Below, in pieces: positions 1 through 12,906 of a stretch of DNA of 64,000 nt; positions within the stretch are counted from its first letter, which is position 1, and each line of letters opens with the position of its first letter. A program made the translations under genes and the position numbers. Below the pieces are notes generated by a model. That model saw nothing but the letters and a program-made list of their open reading frames with translations, searched no databases and was not told the origin of the DNA. The DNA is taken from assembly GCA_016802295.1 (NCBI GenBank), contig JAESIW010000138.1, positions 133,904 to 197,903 of the forward strand, given 5' to 3'. The stretch comes from Brachionus rotundiformis. Its lineage: Eukaryota; Rotifera; Eurotatoria; Ploima; Brachionidae.

Positions 1-403
1 AATTTTTTAAATTAAGTAACTAATCAGTGATATTTTTTACTTTTCACTTGTAAAAGCTGATTAAAAGAAAAATAAGCATAACTTCGGACAACGTTTCCGG
101 CAAGTGTTGTCACAGCAACTCCTACGTTTGCTTTACCATCGTAAAATTCAATAATCTCTTCTGTTAAATCAAAATCGTTTCTTTCCAAAAGAGCTTGATA
201 CTGATCAGTATCATTTAGTTTGGGAATTTGAAGCTGTAGTGGATCGGAAGCTAAATAATATCGATAAGATTTTTATTGTTTTAAAGTTTTTTCTTACGAA
301 TTTTGTTTATATCGCAAAAACTAAGGTCTTGGTTTTGAGAAAGAAATCCATTCAAATGGAATATTATGATGAAAAAAGAAAATATTTTCGATAAAAAAAT
401 CAT
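1..403 (-). CDS. Secreted/membrane LolA-like protein, paralogue of the next gene (5' part only)
   Basis: This is the 5' end of a gene that runs off the left edge. Exon 1 (298-403) starts with an ATG at 403-401 and encodes a signal peptide (MIFLSKIFSFFIIIFHLNG) followed by a short segment ending SFCDINKI. The GTAAG donor lies at 297-293. Exon 2 starts at 250 after a TAG acceptor and continues to about position 40, near a possible donor. It carries a block reading EFYDGKANVGVAVTT, then YAYFSFNQLLQV. The same layout (short signal-peptide exon with FCxxxxI, then EFYDGxxNxG and YxYxxxNxLL) recurs in the gene at 1016-3542, so the two are tandem paralogues. The motif resembles the LolA-like domain of uncharacterised invertebrate extracellular proteins; that family link is from memory and uncertain. 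No function is known. Confidence 0.62.
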
Positions 404-1015
404 TTTTTTAAAAAATCTTTATTTTGCCGGTTCTATTTAGAATAAATTCTTAAAATAGATTGTCACAAGAATATTATTTATCTATTACTAAATAATTTCT
501 TTTCTAAAAACAATAAGTCACTTGTCTTAGGTAAACAAGAACCTTGGATATGATAAAAATTAAAAGATAATTTATTGAATTATTAATTATATATCTTGAC
601 GAAAGTTATCAAGTTAAAACAATTATTAAAAATGTGTATGCTTTTTTCAACTAACTAAATTATTAAATATATATTTTTACTAAAATTGATTTTAAATTAA
701 ATTTTTGTTGAAATTATAAAAATGGAATACCAAAATAGTGGGAAAATACGCACACATATTTATTTTAAATTTCAAAAATAATGAAAATTCAAATTTTTTT
801 GAAAAAATTTTGAATAATATCTTACTAAAATCTGAAAATGAACTTCAATGAAATTTTTAGTAAAATTTTTTTACATTAAAAAAACGATTTTTTTTTAATT
901 ATTTATTTTAAATTTTTGATAAAAATAGAATAAATTTTATTTTATTATAACGAAAATTAAGTTTAATTAAATTTTAATATATTAAATTTAACTTTTATTT
1001 GTTTTTATGAAGAAA
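404..1015. other. AT-rich spacer between tandem paralogues
   Basis: About 600 bases, over 80% A+T, with no supportable exon. It must hold the promoter of the left paralogue and the 3' end of the right one, since both are read leftwards. No conserved element was recognised. Confidence 0.5.
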
Positions 1016-3542
1016 TCAAACTTCGTTTTTGAAGTTAGGATTTAGAAAACTTAATGGTCCTAAATTAATTGGCGATTCACGTTTGATTACAACAAAAATG
1101 CCTGCAACCAAGCCAACAATTAACCCAATGATAATAAAACCAAATACAAATCCAGCAACTGCTCCGCCACTGTATCCTTTTTTAATATTGTAATAAGAAT
1201 ATTCATATCTCCCGTTTCGTTCATTTAATTTAACCAAGCTTTGACTGTCCACTTTTATTTCATAAGTCTAAATATGAAAAGGATTGATAAAATACTTAAA
1301 TTTTTTTAATAACATTTACTTGGTTATTTAAATCATTAAATTTTACAAGCAAATTTGATTCAACTATTGAGTTATTAAGGCTTTTTATAGCGTCTAAAAA
1401 TTTTAAATTAATAGCTCGTATAAAAAAGTACATAATTTGCTAAACCTTCTAAATTGACTTGATCACCAGTTCCAAGAGTTGATCTGTCAATCAATGTAAA
1501 CAATACATATACAGTACCATTATCAAAAATAGGCTTTGGTAAACTAATAAGAATAATTGAAAAAATATTCATTGATGATTACTTCAAGTTGAGAAATACG
1601 TATGAAATTGACTTTAGCAGTTTCTTTTATAGCATTAACCAGTCCCTCTCTTAAGGATAGCTTATTGTTCTTCATTATTTCATATTTATCGGCTAAAAAT
1701 CAATTAGAACATATGATTTAAATTTTTAAATTTTTTATACATGTTAAAGAAAATCTCAAATGCTGGTTTTTGAGAGTGCTACATGTTGAAACATCAAAAT
1801 CAAAAATATCGATTCGCGTCTGATCAAAATTGGATATATGGTAGTAAATGGGTCGTTTCACCTTAATGAAACTTAAATAAACAAATGAATTACTACAAAT
1901 TTATGTGTTTTACATTTCCATTTGGAGTAGGTACGTTCAAATTAAATAACAATAATATTGGCTCATTACGTTGAATAGCAGTTGTTTCTTGTACAATCCA
2001 TCCGTCAGCCATAAAGTGCCATTCCCAAGTTCCATTCCAATTTTTACCTCCTCTAGGAGCAATCCAGACATCTGTATTTATACCTCTTACTCGTCTCTAG
2101 AGATTTTATTTTAAGTTTAAGTAAATTTTCATTTTTTTTTGGATTTATTTACTTGTCCAACATATTCAAATGGAGGATCTTTGTTAAATTCAAATAATTC
2201 AAAAGGATTATCTTCAATACTTAAATCTTGCATAAGTTGTATTGAACAATTTCGATGATATCGATCAAGAATGTATTTAAGATTAGTATTTCTATCATGT
2301 ATTTCTGTAAATCTAATTCCATTTAGTCTATAATCATATCTAAAAAGTTTCTTATCATAATCCAGTTCTAACTAATTAGCAAATGATTAAAATATTAATA
2401 TGCATTAAAATGATCGAAAAATTACTCTGCTAGTTGAAATTGTTCCAGAAAGACTGTCAGCACCTAAATTAGATTGTGCTGCTTGGAGAACTAGTGAAAA
2501 AGAATTTGGAATATTAGGCAAAGGTTTTTTTGTGAACCTTCCTTCACAATATACGCCTGAGCGAGTCTAAAATACAGATAAAACACAAATAATCAAAATA
2601 ATCATATTAATTTTACAAAGTAATCTTCTTCTGTTAGAAATACTGATGGTTTAAATTGAGTGTAAGTTATGAATTCAGTATAATATTTCCCATCTTTTGT
2701 TTTAGACTCAATTTTTGCTTGTACTGGTATTGATTCATATCCAGGAACAAAAAAAGCTGGTAGCCATTTTTTTTCATCTGATATTAAAATCATATGAACA
2801 CTATTAAGGTTATATTATTATTAAATCTACTTGTAAAAGAAATTGTGACTTTTAGAGTTGAACTATCTTTCTGTGAATATAAACATGATTGCCATTCTCT
2901 AACGGGAATTCCTCTCACATACCTATTTTTCGATCCGAGATAAGCGGTCTAGGAAAATATTTAAATTTTAATCACAAATTCTGTTTAGTTTTTACCTGAA
3001 TTTGAAGATTTGATAAAAAAAAACCTAATTCAGAAATGATATGTTCTTTTCCATCAGGTGTAATGACCACATAAAAAGGAGTAAGACTATATGATTCATT
3101 AAGCTTATATACCTTACATTTATCATCTTTAAAATATTTTTTTTCTTTGAGTCTATATATTTTATAAAGGTAATTTACTTTCAACTAACAAAAGTTCATT
3201 TTGATCATAGTAACTATATGTGTAAATTTTTTGTCCCAAAAAAGTGTTGATTGATATTCCGAAATTATTTTGACCGTCATAAAATTCATCAATTTCTATA
3301 CTGAAAGCATTTTTATTCGAGTTTTTTTCGGCAGATATCTGAAATCGTTGTGAAGAATTCTGATATGGTATTCGAACATCCTCATCATCATCAGGTTCTA
3401 TAAATTACACAATTAAGAAAATAATTAAATTTGAATTTAAAAAAGAAAATAAATTACTTATTGTATCTAAGTTGCAAAATGTGTCATCGATTTGACAATA
3501 ATAAGACCCAAATACAAGTCCGAGAATAAATAGAGCTTTCAT
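1016..3542 (-). CDS. LolA-like type I membrane protein, uncharacterised
   Basis: A multi-exon gene that starts at the ATG at 3542-3540 with a signal peptide (MKALFILGLVFGSYYC). A 3188-3398 exon opens with an acidic stretch (EPDDDED) and carries EIDEFYDGQNNFGISINT then YSYYDQNELLLVE. Later exons (about 2972-3150, 2602-2790, 2150-2400, 1920-2100 and 1440-1850) encode an extracellular region with repeated aromatic-rich beta-like segments. The last exon (1016-1252) ends in one membrane span at about residues 29-57 of that exon (GGAVAGFVFGFIIIGLIVG and onward), with glycines every four residues, then a 20-residue cytoplasmic tail. I read it as a secretory-pathway type I membrane protein. The EFYDG/NxG and YxYxxNxL pattern resembles the LolA-like domain of invertebrate uncharacterised proteins. 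Exon edges are approximate and the function is unknown. Confidence 0.6.
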
Positions 3543-3795
3543 TTCTATCAAAATCTTTTAATTAGTTTTCAAATAATATTCAAACTTTAAAAAATTCTAA
3601 AGTTTTCAATCTAATTTGGAACATAGCTGGATCATGTGGCTTTTATCTAGAAAATTTTTAGATAATAATTTTGGACTAAATTATCTTTAAAAAAAATATA
3701 CCTTATGACAATAAATATTTTTAAAATTCTAAAAAAAACTGATTATAAATTAAATGATTTAAAATCTATTTTGTTTTAATATTATATTAACTAAT
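3543..3795. promoter_or_regulatory. Divergent promoter region
   Basis: A 253-base gap separates the start codons of the leftward LolA-like gene and the rightward cathepsin D gene, so both promoters must lie here or in 5' UTRs. It is AT-rich and no clear TATA or initiator could be singled out. Confidence 0.4.
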
Positions 3796-5429
<1,634 letters not shown>

Positions 5430-5792
5430 AAACTCAAATAATTTAATAAATTTGAATTTTTTTATATTTTAATATTAATAATAAAATATTTAGATATAGA
5501 TAATTAAAATTTTAAAAATAAAGTACAGATTTAATAAACGAAAAAGTAAAGCACAACATACAATTTAATAAATAAAAAAAATTTATTAATCGATTATTTT
5601 AAACAGAAATATTTATTTCAACATTTAGATTTTATTAAAATATTAATCTAAAAAAATTGATTTAAATATTTGAATAAACAAAATTTTAAAAAAATATGGA
5701 AAATTTAACGAATAGAAAAATGAAAAAAGTAATTTGAATTCCAAATGTAAATAATATATTTAATTTTTTCTGTAACCATCTTTGTTAAAAAC
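5430..5792. other. Convergent 3' spacer
   Basis: This lies between the convergent cathepsin D and SHOC2 genes. It is strongly AT-rich with AATAAA-type signals near 5445 for cathepsin D. No coding signal was seen. Confidence 0.5.
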
Positions 5793-8506
5793 TCAATTGC
5801 TTGAGTATTGTCCCTGTACTCGCAAGAACTAAATTTTAAAAAATTGTATTTTTTTATCAATTAAATATTTTATCAATTACTTGAATTACTAGAGAAGGTC
5901 CACCTCCAACAATCTCTGGTGGCATTTTATGTAAAGGACAATTTTCAATTGACATAATTTGCAGTTTTGTACACAAACCCAATTCAAGTGGTAGAGTGGC
6001 TAAATTTGGATTATCATTTAGATAAAGGTGTTCAAGATTCTCCAGATGACCTTTTAATTTATTTAGTAAAATTTTATTAAATTTAAGTTTAATTGATAGT
6101 TACCTATTTCTTCTGGGATACTCGAGAGATTGTTTTCGCCAACATTTAAGTACTGAAGACTTGTAAGCGATCCAATAGTTCTTGGAATTTGTGTTAATTG
6201 ATTTGATGCTACTACTAAACGGGCTAATTCTCTTAATGCTCCTATTTCACTTGGCAAAGATTCAAGCTTGTTTTCTTCTAAATCTAATGTACGTAGTTTT
6301 CTTAAGTTACCAATTGACTGAGGTATCCTCTGAGAAAAAAAGTCCATTTAATATTAATATTAGAAAGTATCACTAAAAATGTACTCTTAATGAATTGTTG
6401 CTCAAAATCAAAACTTCCAAGTTTTGCAGTTTATTTATATCGTCAGGAAGTGAAATGAGTTGATTTGTTCCAAGATTAAGTTCTACCATACTAGTCCAAG
6501 TTCCTATATCTTTATTTAAAAATATATTATAAAATTCTGTGAAAGTTATTAATTAAAAATAGATACCCAATGGCAATGATGTTAATTGGTTACTGTTCAT
6601 ATTCAAAGAGGACAAGTGTTTAGCAAATGAAAATATACTATATGGTATTATATCAATTTGGTTATGTTGCATATTTATTGACTAAATATAAACTATTTAT
6701 TTTTTTCTTTAAACTAGATTTTAAAAAATTACATGAACAGATGTAAATTGTGTAGGACCTCCAAGTGGGAATGATGCAAACTGATTTCTTGCCAATGTAA
6801 TGCTACTTAAATTTGTAAGACTCGATAAGAGTCCATCCTTTTGAAAAAAAATTATTGATCATTTATTTTTGATATTAAATACTTACAGGTAATTGAGAAA
6901 CACAATTTCCTTCAATAGTAAATTCATCCATGTTTACACACTGACTGAGCGATATTGGAATATGAGTTAACCGATTATATCTTTGAAAAAAATATCACAA
7001 AAATGGTGATTTTTAAGGTTGTTTTATTACTTGATTCCTAGTCTTGACAATTGCTTTAAATTTCCAATTGATGTGGGAAGCTTAATTAATTCGTTATGTT
7101 GTACATCCAACGTTGTAAGTTGTGTACAATTTCCAATAGTCTCAGGCAAATGTTCCAAATGATTGAAGCCTAAATCTAAAGTTGTCAAATTAACAAGGCA
7201 ACCGATTGTTTGAGGCAAATTTCGAATCTTGTTTTCTCTTAGGCTCAATTTTTGTAAACGCTAGAAAATATTTGCTTTTAGTATTAAATTAGAAAAAATA
7301 TATTTTTGATCTATTTACAGTTAAATTTTTTATATCATTTGAAACTTCTTTGATTCGATTAAACCGCAAATATAACGTTGAAAGTGAAACTAATAAATAA
7401 ATAAAATCCGGTATCTATTTAAATGAGAAAAAAATTAATATAAATCTAATGAATAATTTGGCTTACTTCAGCCAATTTATTGTGTCGAATGTCTAAGAAC
7501 TCAAGGTTTTTCAGATTTGCTAAACTTTCAGGTAGAGTTGTAAGAGAATTTTCATAAAGAGCCAAAACTCTTAAATTAGACAACAGCCCGATTTCATTTG
7601 GCAAAGTTTGCAAACGGTTTGTATATAAATAAAGCTCTTGTAAATGCGATAACTTAAGTGATATATTTAATTTCATTATTTATAATATTATATGTTTTAT
7701 TAAAGATTTACTTCTTTCAATGCAGTTGGAATTATTGTAATCTAATTTTATAAAAATAAAAAAATTTATTAAAATATTAAAGAAAAAAATCTTACATTAT
7801 TTTTGCTCAAATCGAGGATCAAGTTCTGTTCTTCTTTATTTTTGTGGATTAATTTTGCTACGTCCTTGTTTAAGTTAAATTAAGTTAATGACGAAAGTTA
7901 AATTTATTTTTGATTCCTACCACATCAGCCTTAATGTCTGGTTTTTTACCACTTCCAATCATTTTTGGTTTCTTATCACCAGGTAAAATTATGGATAAAT
8001 TCTTTGTTCCAGTAGAAGAGCTGGCGCTTGACGAAGTTAAATTTACATTTTGATTATTTACATTTGTTTGAGACTGCTCAATACTAGCATTTGAGTTTTG
8101 ACCGGCAATAATGGAACTGGATGTTGAAACCTGCTGATTTGAAATATTTGAATGATAACTTTTCGAATTTTGATTAACGCCAACATGGTATCCACCGAAA
8201 AGAGCTTGATTTTAACTAAATTTTAACTAACTTTTTATAAAATAATATTACTATACCTGAATTCGAATTTGAAATTGATGTTTGAGAGACCATATTTACC
8301 AAAGGGGACATTGGACTGGTTGGGCTCATCGGAGATACCAAATTTAAATTGGAAACATTTTGGCCTTGGTTAGAAATATCAATATTTGAAGTTGAGCTTA
8401 AATTTGGTAATGCTGAGCTTGTTGATGCAGTTTGATTTTGAAATTGGGTAGTATTTCCTTGTTGATTTTGAGCAGCACCGGTTTGGTTCGGAGCTGTAAC
8501 GCTCAT
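5793..8506 (-). CDS. SHOC2: SHOC2 leucine-rich repeat scaffold
   Basis: The SHOC2 scaffold binds MRAS-GTP and protein phosphatase 1 and promotes RAF dephosphorylation in RAS-ERK signalling. At least nine exons run leftwards from the ATG at 8506-8504. The first about 170 residues are low-complexity Ser/Asn/Gln/Thr (for example [10 protein letters not shown]). About 20 leucine-rich repeats of the LxxLxLxxNxLxxLPxxIG type follow, including [53 protein letters not shown] and [14 protein letters not shown]. The C-terminus has [20 protein letters not shown], then a final exon with a [11 protein letters not shown] ending, matching the ENCPL...PPxIVAGGPSFIIQFLKMQGPY end typical of SHOC2. The N-terminus differs from the lysine-rich one of vertebrates, and I see no certain PP1-binding RVxF motif. 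Exon joins are approximate. Confidence 0.92.
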
Positions 8507-10343
8507 TTTTTTATCCTTCAAAAATAGATAATTAAATTCTATGATATTTTTAAAAGTCAAAAATAATCGAAAAATCTCGGCGATAGCTGTACGAACTTAT
8601 TTGGAGAAAATGTTATAATAAAATTTGATTTGAATTGACATAATATTATAATAAGTTAGCACTTGAGCATTTTAAAAACGCAACTCAAAGCATACATATA
8701 AAAGAATTCCATAAATAAATGATTATAATAATTTTGATAAACAATTTTGAATCAAGAAATTATTTAAAGAGTTTAAGCGTCAGGTTAATTGAGAATTGGT
8801 ACTTTTTGCACAGCATTAGCTAGGAAGTTGTTAATTTTTGATTCTAACATGATTTAATAAAACAAATCCAAAATAATATATGTTTAAAACTAAAGTGCAT
8901 CAATCTAATCTTAGAAATTTAAAAATTCTTATAAAATTTATTGATTTTTTTAATATCTTTCAAAAAATTTTGATTGGCTTAACATGAATCTAAGAATTTA
9001 TTATGTATTTTTATCCCTTTTTGATATTGAGTCTATATCTAAAAAATTCTATGTTTTTTTTTGTCATAGTTATTCTAAAACTTGACCAATTATCTAATGG
9101 TTAAAAGAAAATAATTTTTCTTAAAAGCGTTGTATTTTGAAATTTAGGTTAAAATTAAAAATCAATTTTAATTTTAGGTCTTATAGGTTTTTAATTAAAA
9201 TCGTCTCCATTGTATACTTACTGGCATCATAATATTGGTTTTAGATATATCAATTTATTTATTTTATTGATTTTTCTAATCAAGCATCTAGTATTGTGTT
9301 CTCTAATGATTCACATAAGTCCATAGTTTAGATTAATTATTATATAAACAATTACTAGTTTTAAGAGGTAGAAATGTTTTAACAAATCTAAATAAAAATG
9401 ATATTTACACCAGATTTAATTAAAAAGATGTCTGCTCTTAATTTTTGAATATGAAAAACTTAAACCTGATTCAATCAAAAATCGGTCTATGATGGAATTC
9501 TTCTCTGAATTCTTCTCAAAATTCGTAGTAATTTTAATTATAAACTAATAGTTATAGTTTAGTTAATCTAGGGACCAAATATTACATAATCGCTTTATTT
9601 AACTTTTCTTTTATTTTATCTAGACAGTTTTTATGCTATTAATTTATTTTTTAGACACGATTCTATCGAGAAAAATCGAATATGTGAGATAGAAATCAAG
9701 GCACATATTTGATTATATAAATGAAATTTTAGTATTTCAATAATTCAAAAGCATAGTTTCGTATATTTACAAGAATTTTTGAAATAATTTAGTAAATCTA
9801 GGACCCACCATAGAAATTAACATAAAAACATCTAGGTCTTATTAGTTTAGCTAATAAAATCTGGAAGTAATAAACAAAAATTTTAGCTATTTGGGTGCTA
9901 GATGTTATTAATTCACAAAGCAATTAATTTATTACATTATTAACTAAAAGAAAATGTCATGTTAATTTAAATAGATGAATATAATTTGAACTTGAGACAA
10001 AAGAGATTTGAAATTAGAATTGGATCGTGAAGCAATCCAGGGTTCAGATGTTTACAAATTTTTTGTTATATTATGTAATAATCCTTTATTGAAAGTTTAT
10101 TTGATTTAGAATGTCTGATTTTTAAATGAAATATTATTGAAAATCTAATTTCCCTGGTTTCTATTTTTCGACAAAAATACCTCAATCAGCAACTTATTGT
10201 ATAATTATCCAAAAAAATCTAAAATGCAGCCAAAAATTTATAAATAGTTTAAAATTTACAAGCTTTGTTGATTGCATAATACTTGTGATCTAAATCTACT
10301 TAATTAAAATTTGGTCCAGCTCTAAATTTTTTTGCATCAAATT
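8507..10343. other. Long AT-rich intergenic region
   Basis: About 1.8 kb upstream of SHOC2 and downstream of the next leftward gene. Both strands are full of stops. No transposon, RNA gene or repeat was recognised. Confidence 0.5.
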
Positions 10344-11539
10344 TTATAATAGAATAAATTTAAAAAAATAATAACTTAAAAAAAGAATTTTCATTTCAAG
10401 GGATAAAAAAAAATCATTTTTTGAATTGGGATATATAAGAGTATATATAATTCTTCTTTTTAAAAAACTTACTTGTTTTTCACATATTAACTTCTGCATA
10501 ACTAATAAATCTGTTGACTTTAAAATTGGAAAATTATAAAAATTGTTTTCCAGATTAGAGGCATAGGTAAGTGTTTCATTAGAAAAAGTGTTTGATTTTT
10601 GGAAGCTCTGTGGTTTTCTAGTGTAGCTTGTATCTAAAAAAAGTTTTTCATTCGATTGATATATTTTTTCATTTTTTTTTGAGGAATTATTTGTCGGAAT
10701 ATTAAAATTTGGTTTTTCACAATGATGAATTTCTTTGGACAAGTTTGAATTTAAAGAATAATGAGAAGCCAGTTTCGAATTGAAAACATCTGATTCATTT
10801 TTTGGTTGAGTAAATTTTTGTTCTAAATTGAACTGTTTGTGTCTCAATTCATTCAATTGTTGACGATGAAGATCTTTTTTTGATTGTAAAAGCTGCTGTT
10901 TTTGTCTTTGTCTTTGATTTAAACGATCTAATATTAAATAATTTTCTGCAATATGTGAATTTTTTTGTTTGCTTTTCATGGTATCATTCTCGTAATCACA
11001 CAGATCATTATTTAAAGGTACATTTAAAGACAATAGCGAAGTTGAATCGCCAAAGCTACTGTTAAAACTTCTTAGACTTGATGTTTCTATAAGCCTTGGA
11101 TTTCTGCCAGCATTTAAGTAATTCAATGAGCTAAGATTTTCTCTAGTATTTTGTCTGTTAAAATTATGTTTGTTCAATGAATTTGTTGATTGGTTTTCGT
11201 TACATAGGGCTAAATCTATAAGAATTATTCTTTACCAGAATTAGAATTTTATAAAGCCTTACTTGAATTTATGAAAATTTGTGGACTTTTGCTTAAATTA
11301 CTAAACTGATAATCTTGATTATACACGATAGATGACTTATTAAGTGTCAACGAGTCATCATTTTGTAATGTATCTTGTTTTATGCCGAATGATAAACTAT
11401 TTTGACTTTGATTTAGAGAATATGTTGACGAATTGTTTCGGTAAGGAAATTTCGTATTTTGTAGATTGTTGACGAGATTGGTTTGTTTTTCAGTTGGCTG
11501 AACGCTAGAACTCCGAAAAATTTGGCCGTTTTTGGACAT
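10344..11539 (-). CDS. Uncharacterised Ser/Asn/Gln-rich protein with a short coiled coil
   Basis: Two exons are clear. Exon 1 runs from the ATG at 11539 to about 11264 (donor GTAAGG). Exon 2 starts at about 11215 and is open to 10344. The protein is about 380 residues, hydrophilic and rich in Ser, Asn and Gln, with many short SSL/NSSL patches. One likely coiled-coil helix reads LNQRQRQKQQLLQSKKDLHR followed by QQLNELRHKQFNLEQ. The 3' end is uncertain: a good GTAAGT donor follows the codons for ICEKQ (about 10470), and the downstream reading to 10344 becomes hydrophobic and may be intron. A terminal exon near 10300-10320 is possible. I recognise no family. Long ORFs and consistent splicing support a real gene. 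Confidence 0.6.
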
Positions 11540-11819
11540 TTTATTTATTAAATAATTAATTTAAAATTGTAATTCACTTAAAATAAGATAAATTATTCTT
11601 TCCTCAATCAAATTTTTAAAAATACTGATAAAAGAAATTTTTGTTGAAGAAATAAATATTTATTAGAAAAATTTAGAGTAGAATAAAAAAAAAGGAAAAA
11701 TTTATATTCGATAATTCCATAGTTATTCTATTTGATTAAATTTTAACAAAATAACTGTCTTAGGACTCTATATATATTTTAAAAATTCTAAATTGATTCA
11801 ATACTTAATAAATTATCAG

Positions 11820-11846
11820 TCTTTAAAGTTTATTGAAACAAAAAAT
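11820..11846 (+). repeat. 27-base direct repeat, copy 1
   Basis: A perfect 27-base match to 12651-12677. It starts TCTTTAAAGTTTATTG and ends in ACAAAAAAT. The copies are 831 bases apart in the same orientation, both in intergenic DNA, and flanking bases do not match. Confidence 0.7.
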
Positions 11847-12650
11847 CTTCTTTTAATGTGGTTATGTTACTAAGTCAAAATTAAATTCTGAATGACAATT
11901 TAAAAGAAAACTTGATTTTATTAGAATCTAAAGTTTAAAAAAAACAACGCTATTCTGGAATAAAAAATTAATAGAATACTTATTAAATATTTAGATAATT
12001 TATTTATTGAAAACAGAAATTAGATTACGCATTTTCTTTGCGAAAAATACTGATAACATTAAGATCTAACTTAAATTCTAAAACTAATGCTAATCGGTAT
12101 CAATATTATAAATTTAGTAAAATAAACTGTAAAATTTAAATAAAAAATTATAACTATCTTAAGTTGTTCAATTTTTAAGATAAATCATCTATTTAAAAGC
12201 TTGGAATTTCTTTATCTGATTAATGTAAAAATTATGAATAATGGAATATTTTCAAAACATTAACAATATTATATATTTTGTTTATTACATTGATATAATT
12301 CCAATTGAAAACTTGTAGATAATTTACCATTGAACGAATAATTCTATTATTGTTTTCTAATTTGATAGATAATTTATTATTTTAGTCTTATAAATAAAAA
12401 TATTTAATAAGAAAATTTTATTGTGATGACTCTTTTAAAATACTATTAAAAATAATTTCTCATCATGTTTCATAAAGACTGACAAATATTAATTTGTCAG
12501 TTACAAGAAAATATAATCGATCATTAATCTTATAATTCACTTGAAAGACAATCCAAAAAAATGATAAATAATATAATAAAGTCGGTTGAGTGTTCTTGTA
12601 TTTTTATGACTTAAAAAAGAATTTATTTCAATTACATTTAATAAAATCAT

Positions 12651-12677
12651 TCTTTAAAGTTTATTGAAACAAAAAAT
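12651..12677 (+). repeat. 27-base direct repeat, copy 2
   Basis: Second copy of the repeat at 11820-11846. It lies about 1.36 kb upstream of the stop-to-start orientation boundary of the SOCS-box-like gene's 3' end region. Its origin is unknown. Confidence 0.7.
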
Positions 12678-12906
12678 TCAATGTAAATCTCAATATGCTT
12701 CGAATCGCCCCAGTCGCATTTTAAAATTTTCAAAAAGTTAAACATCGATTCACTAAAATTCTTTACATGGCACTGACTAGACTGACTATTGTTTCATGAT
12801 GTCTTATTCTAAGAAAATAATCTCTAAATTCGAGAAGATCCATTAAGTTAATATAAAATAAAATTTTTTAAATCCAATATTACAATTTTTTAATAAAAAT
12901 TTAAGT

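Larger units (their letters stand above)
11540..12906. other. AT-rich intergenic region with a 27-base direct repeat
   Basis: No gene is supportable here. The only structure noticed is a perfect 27-base direct repeat (11820-11846 and 12651-12677), listed separately. Confidence 0.5.
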
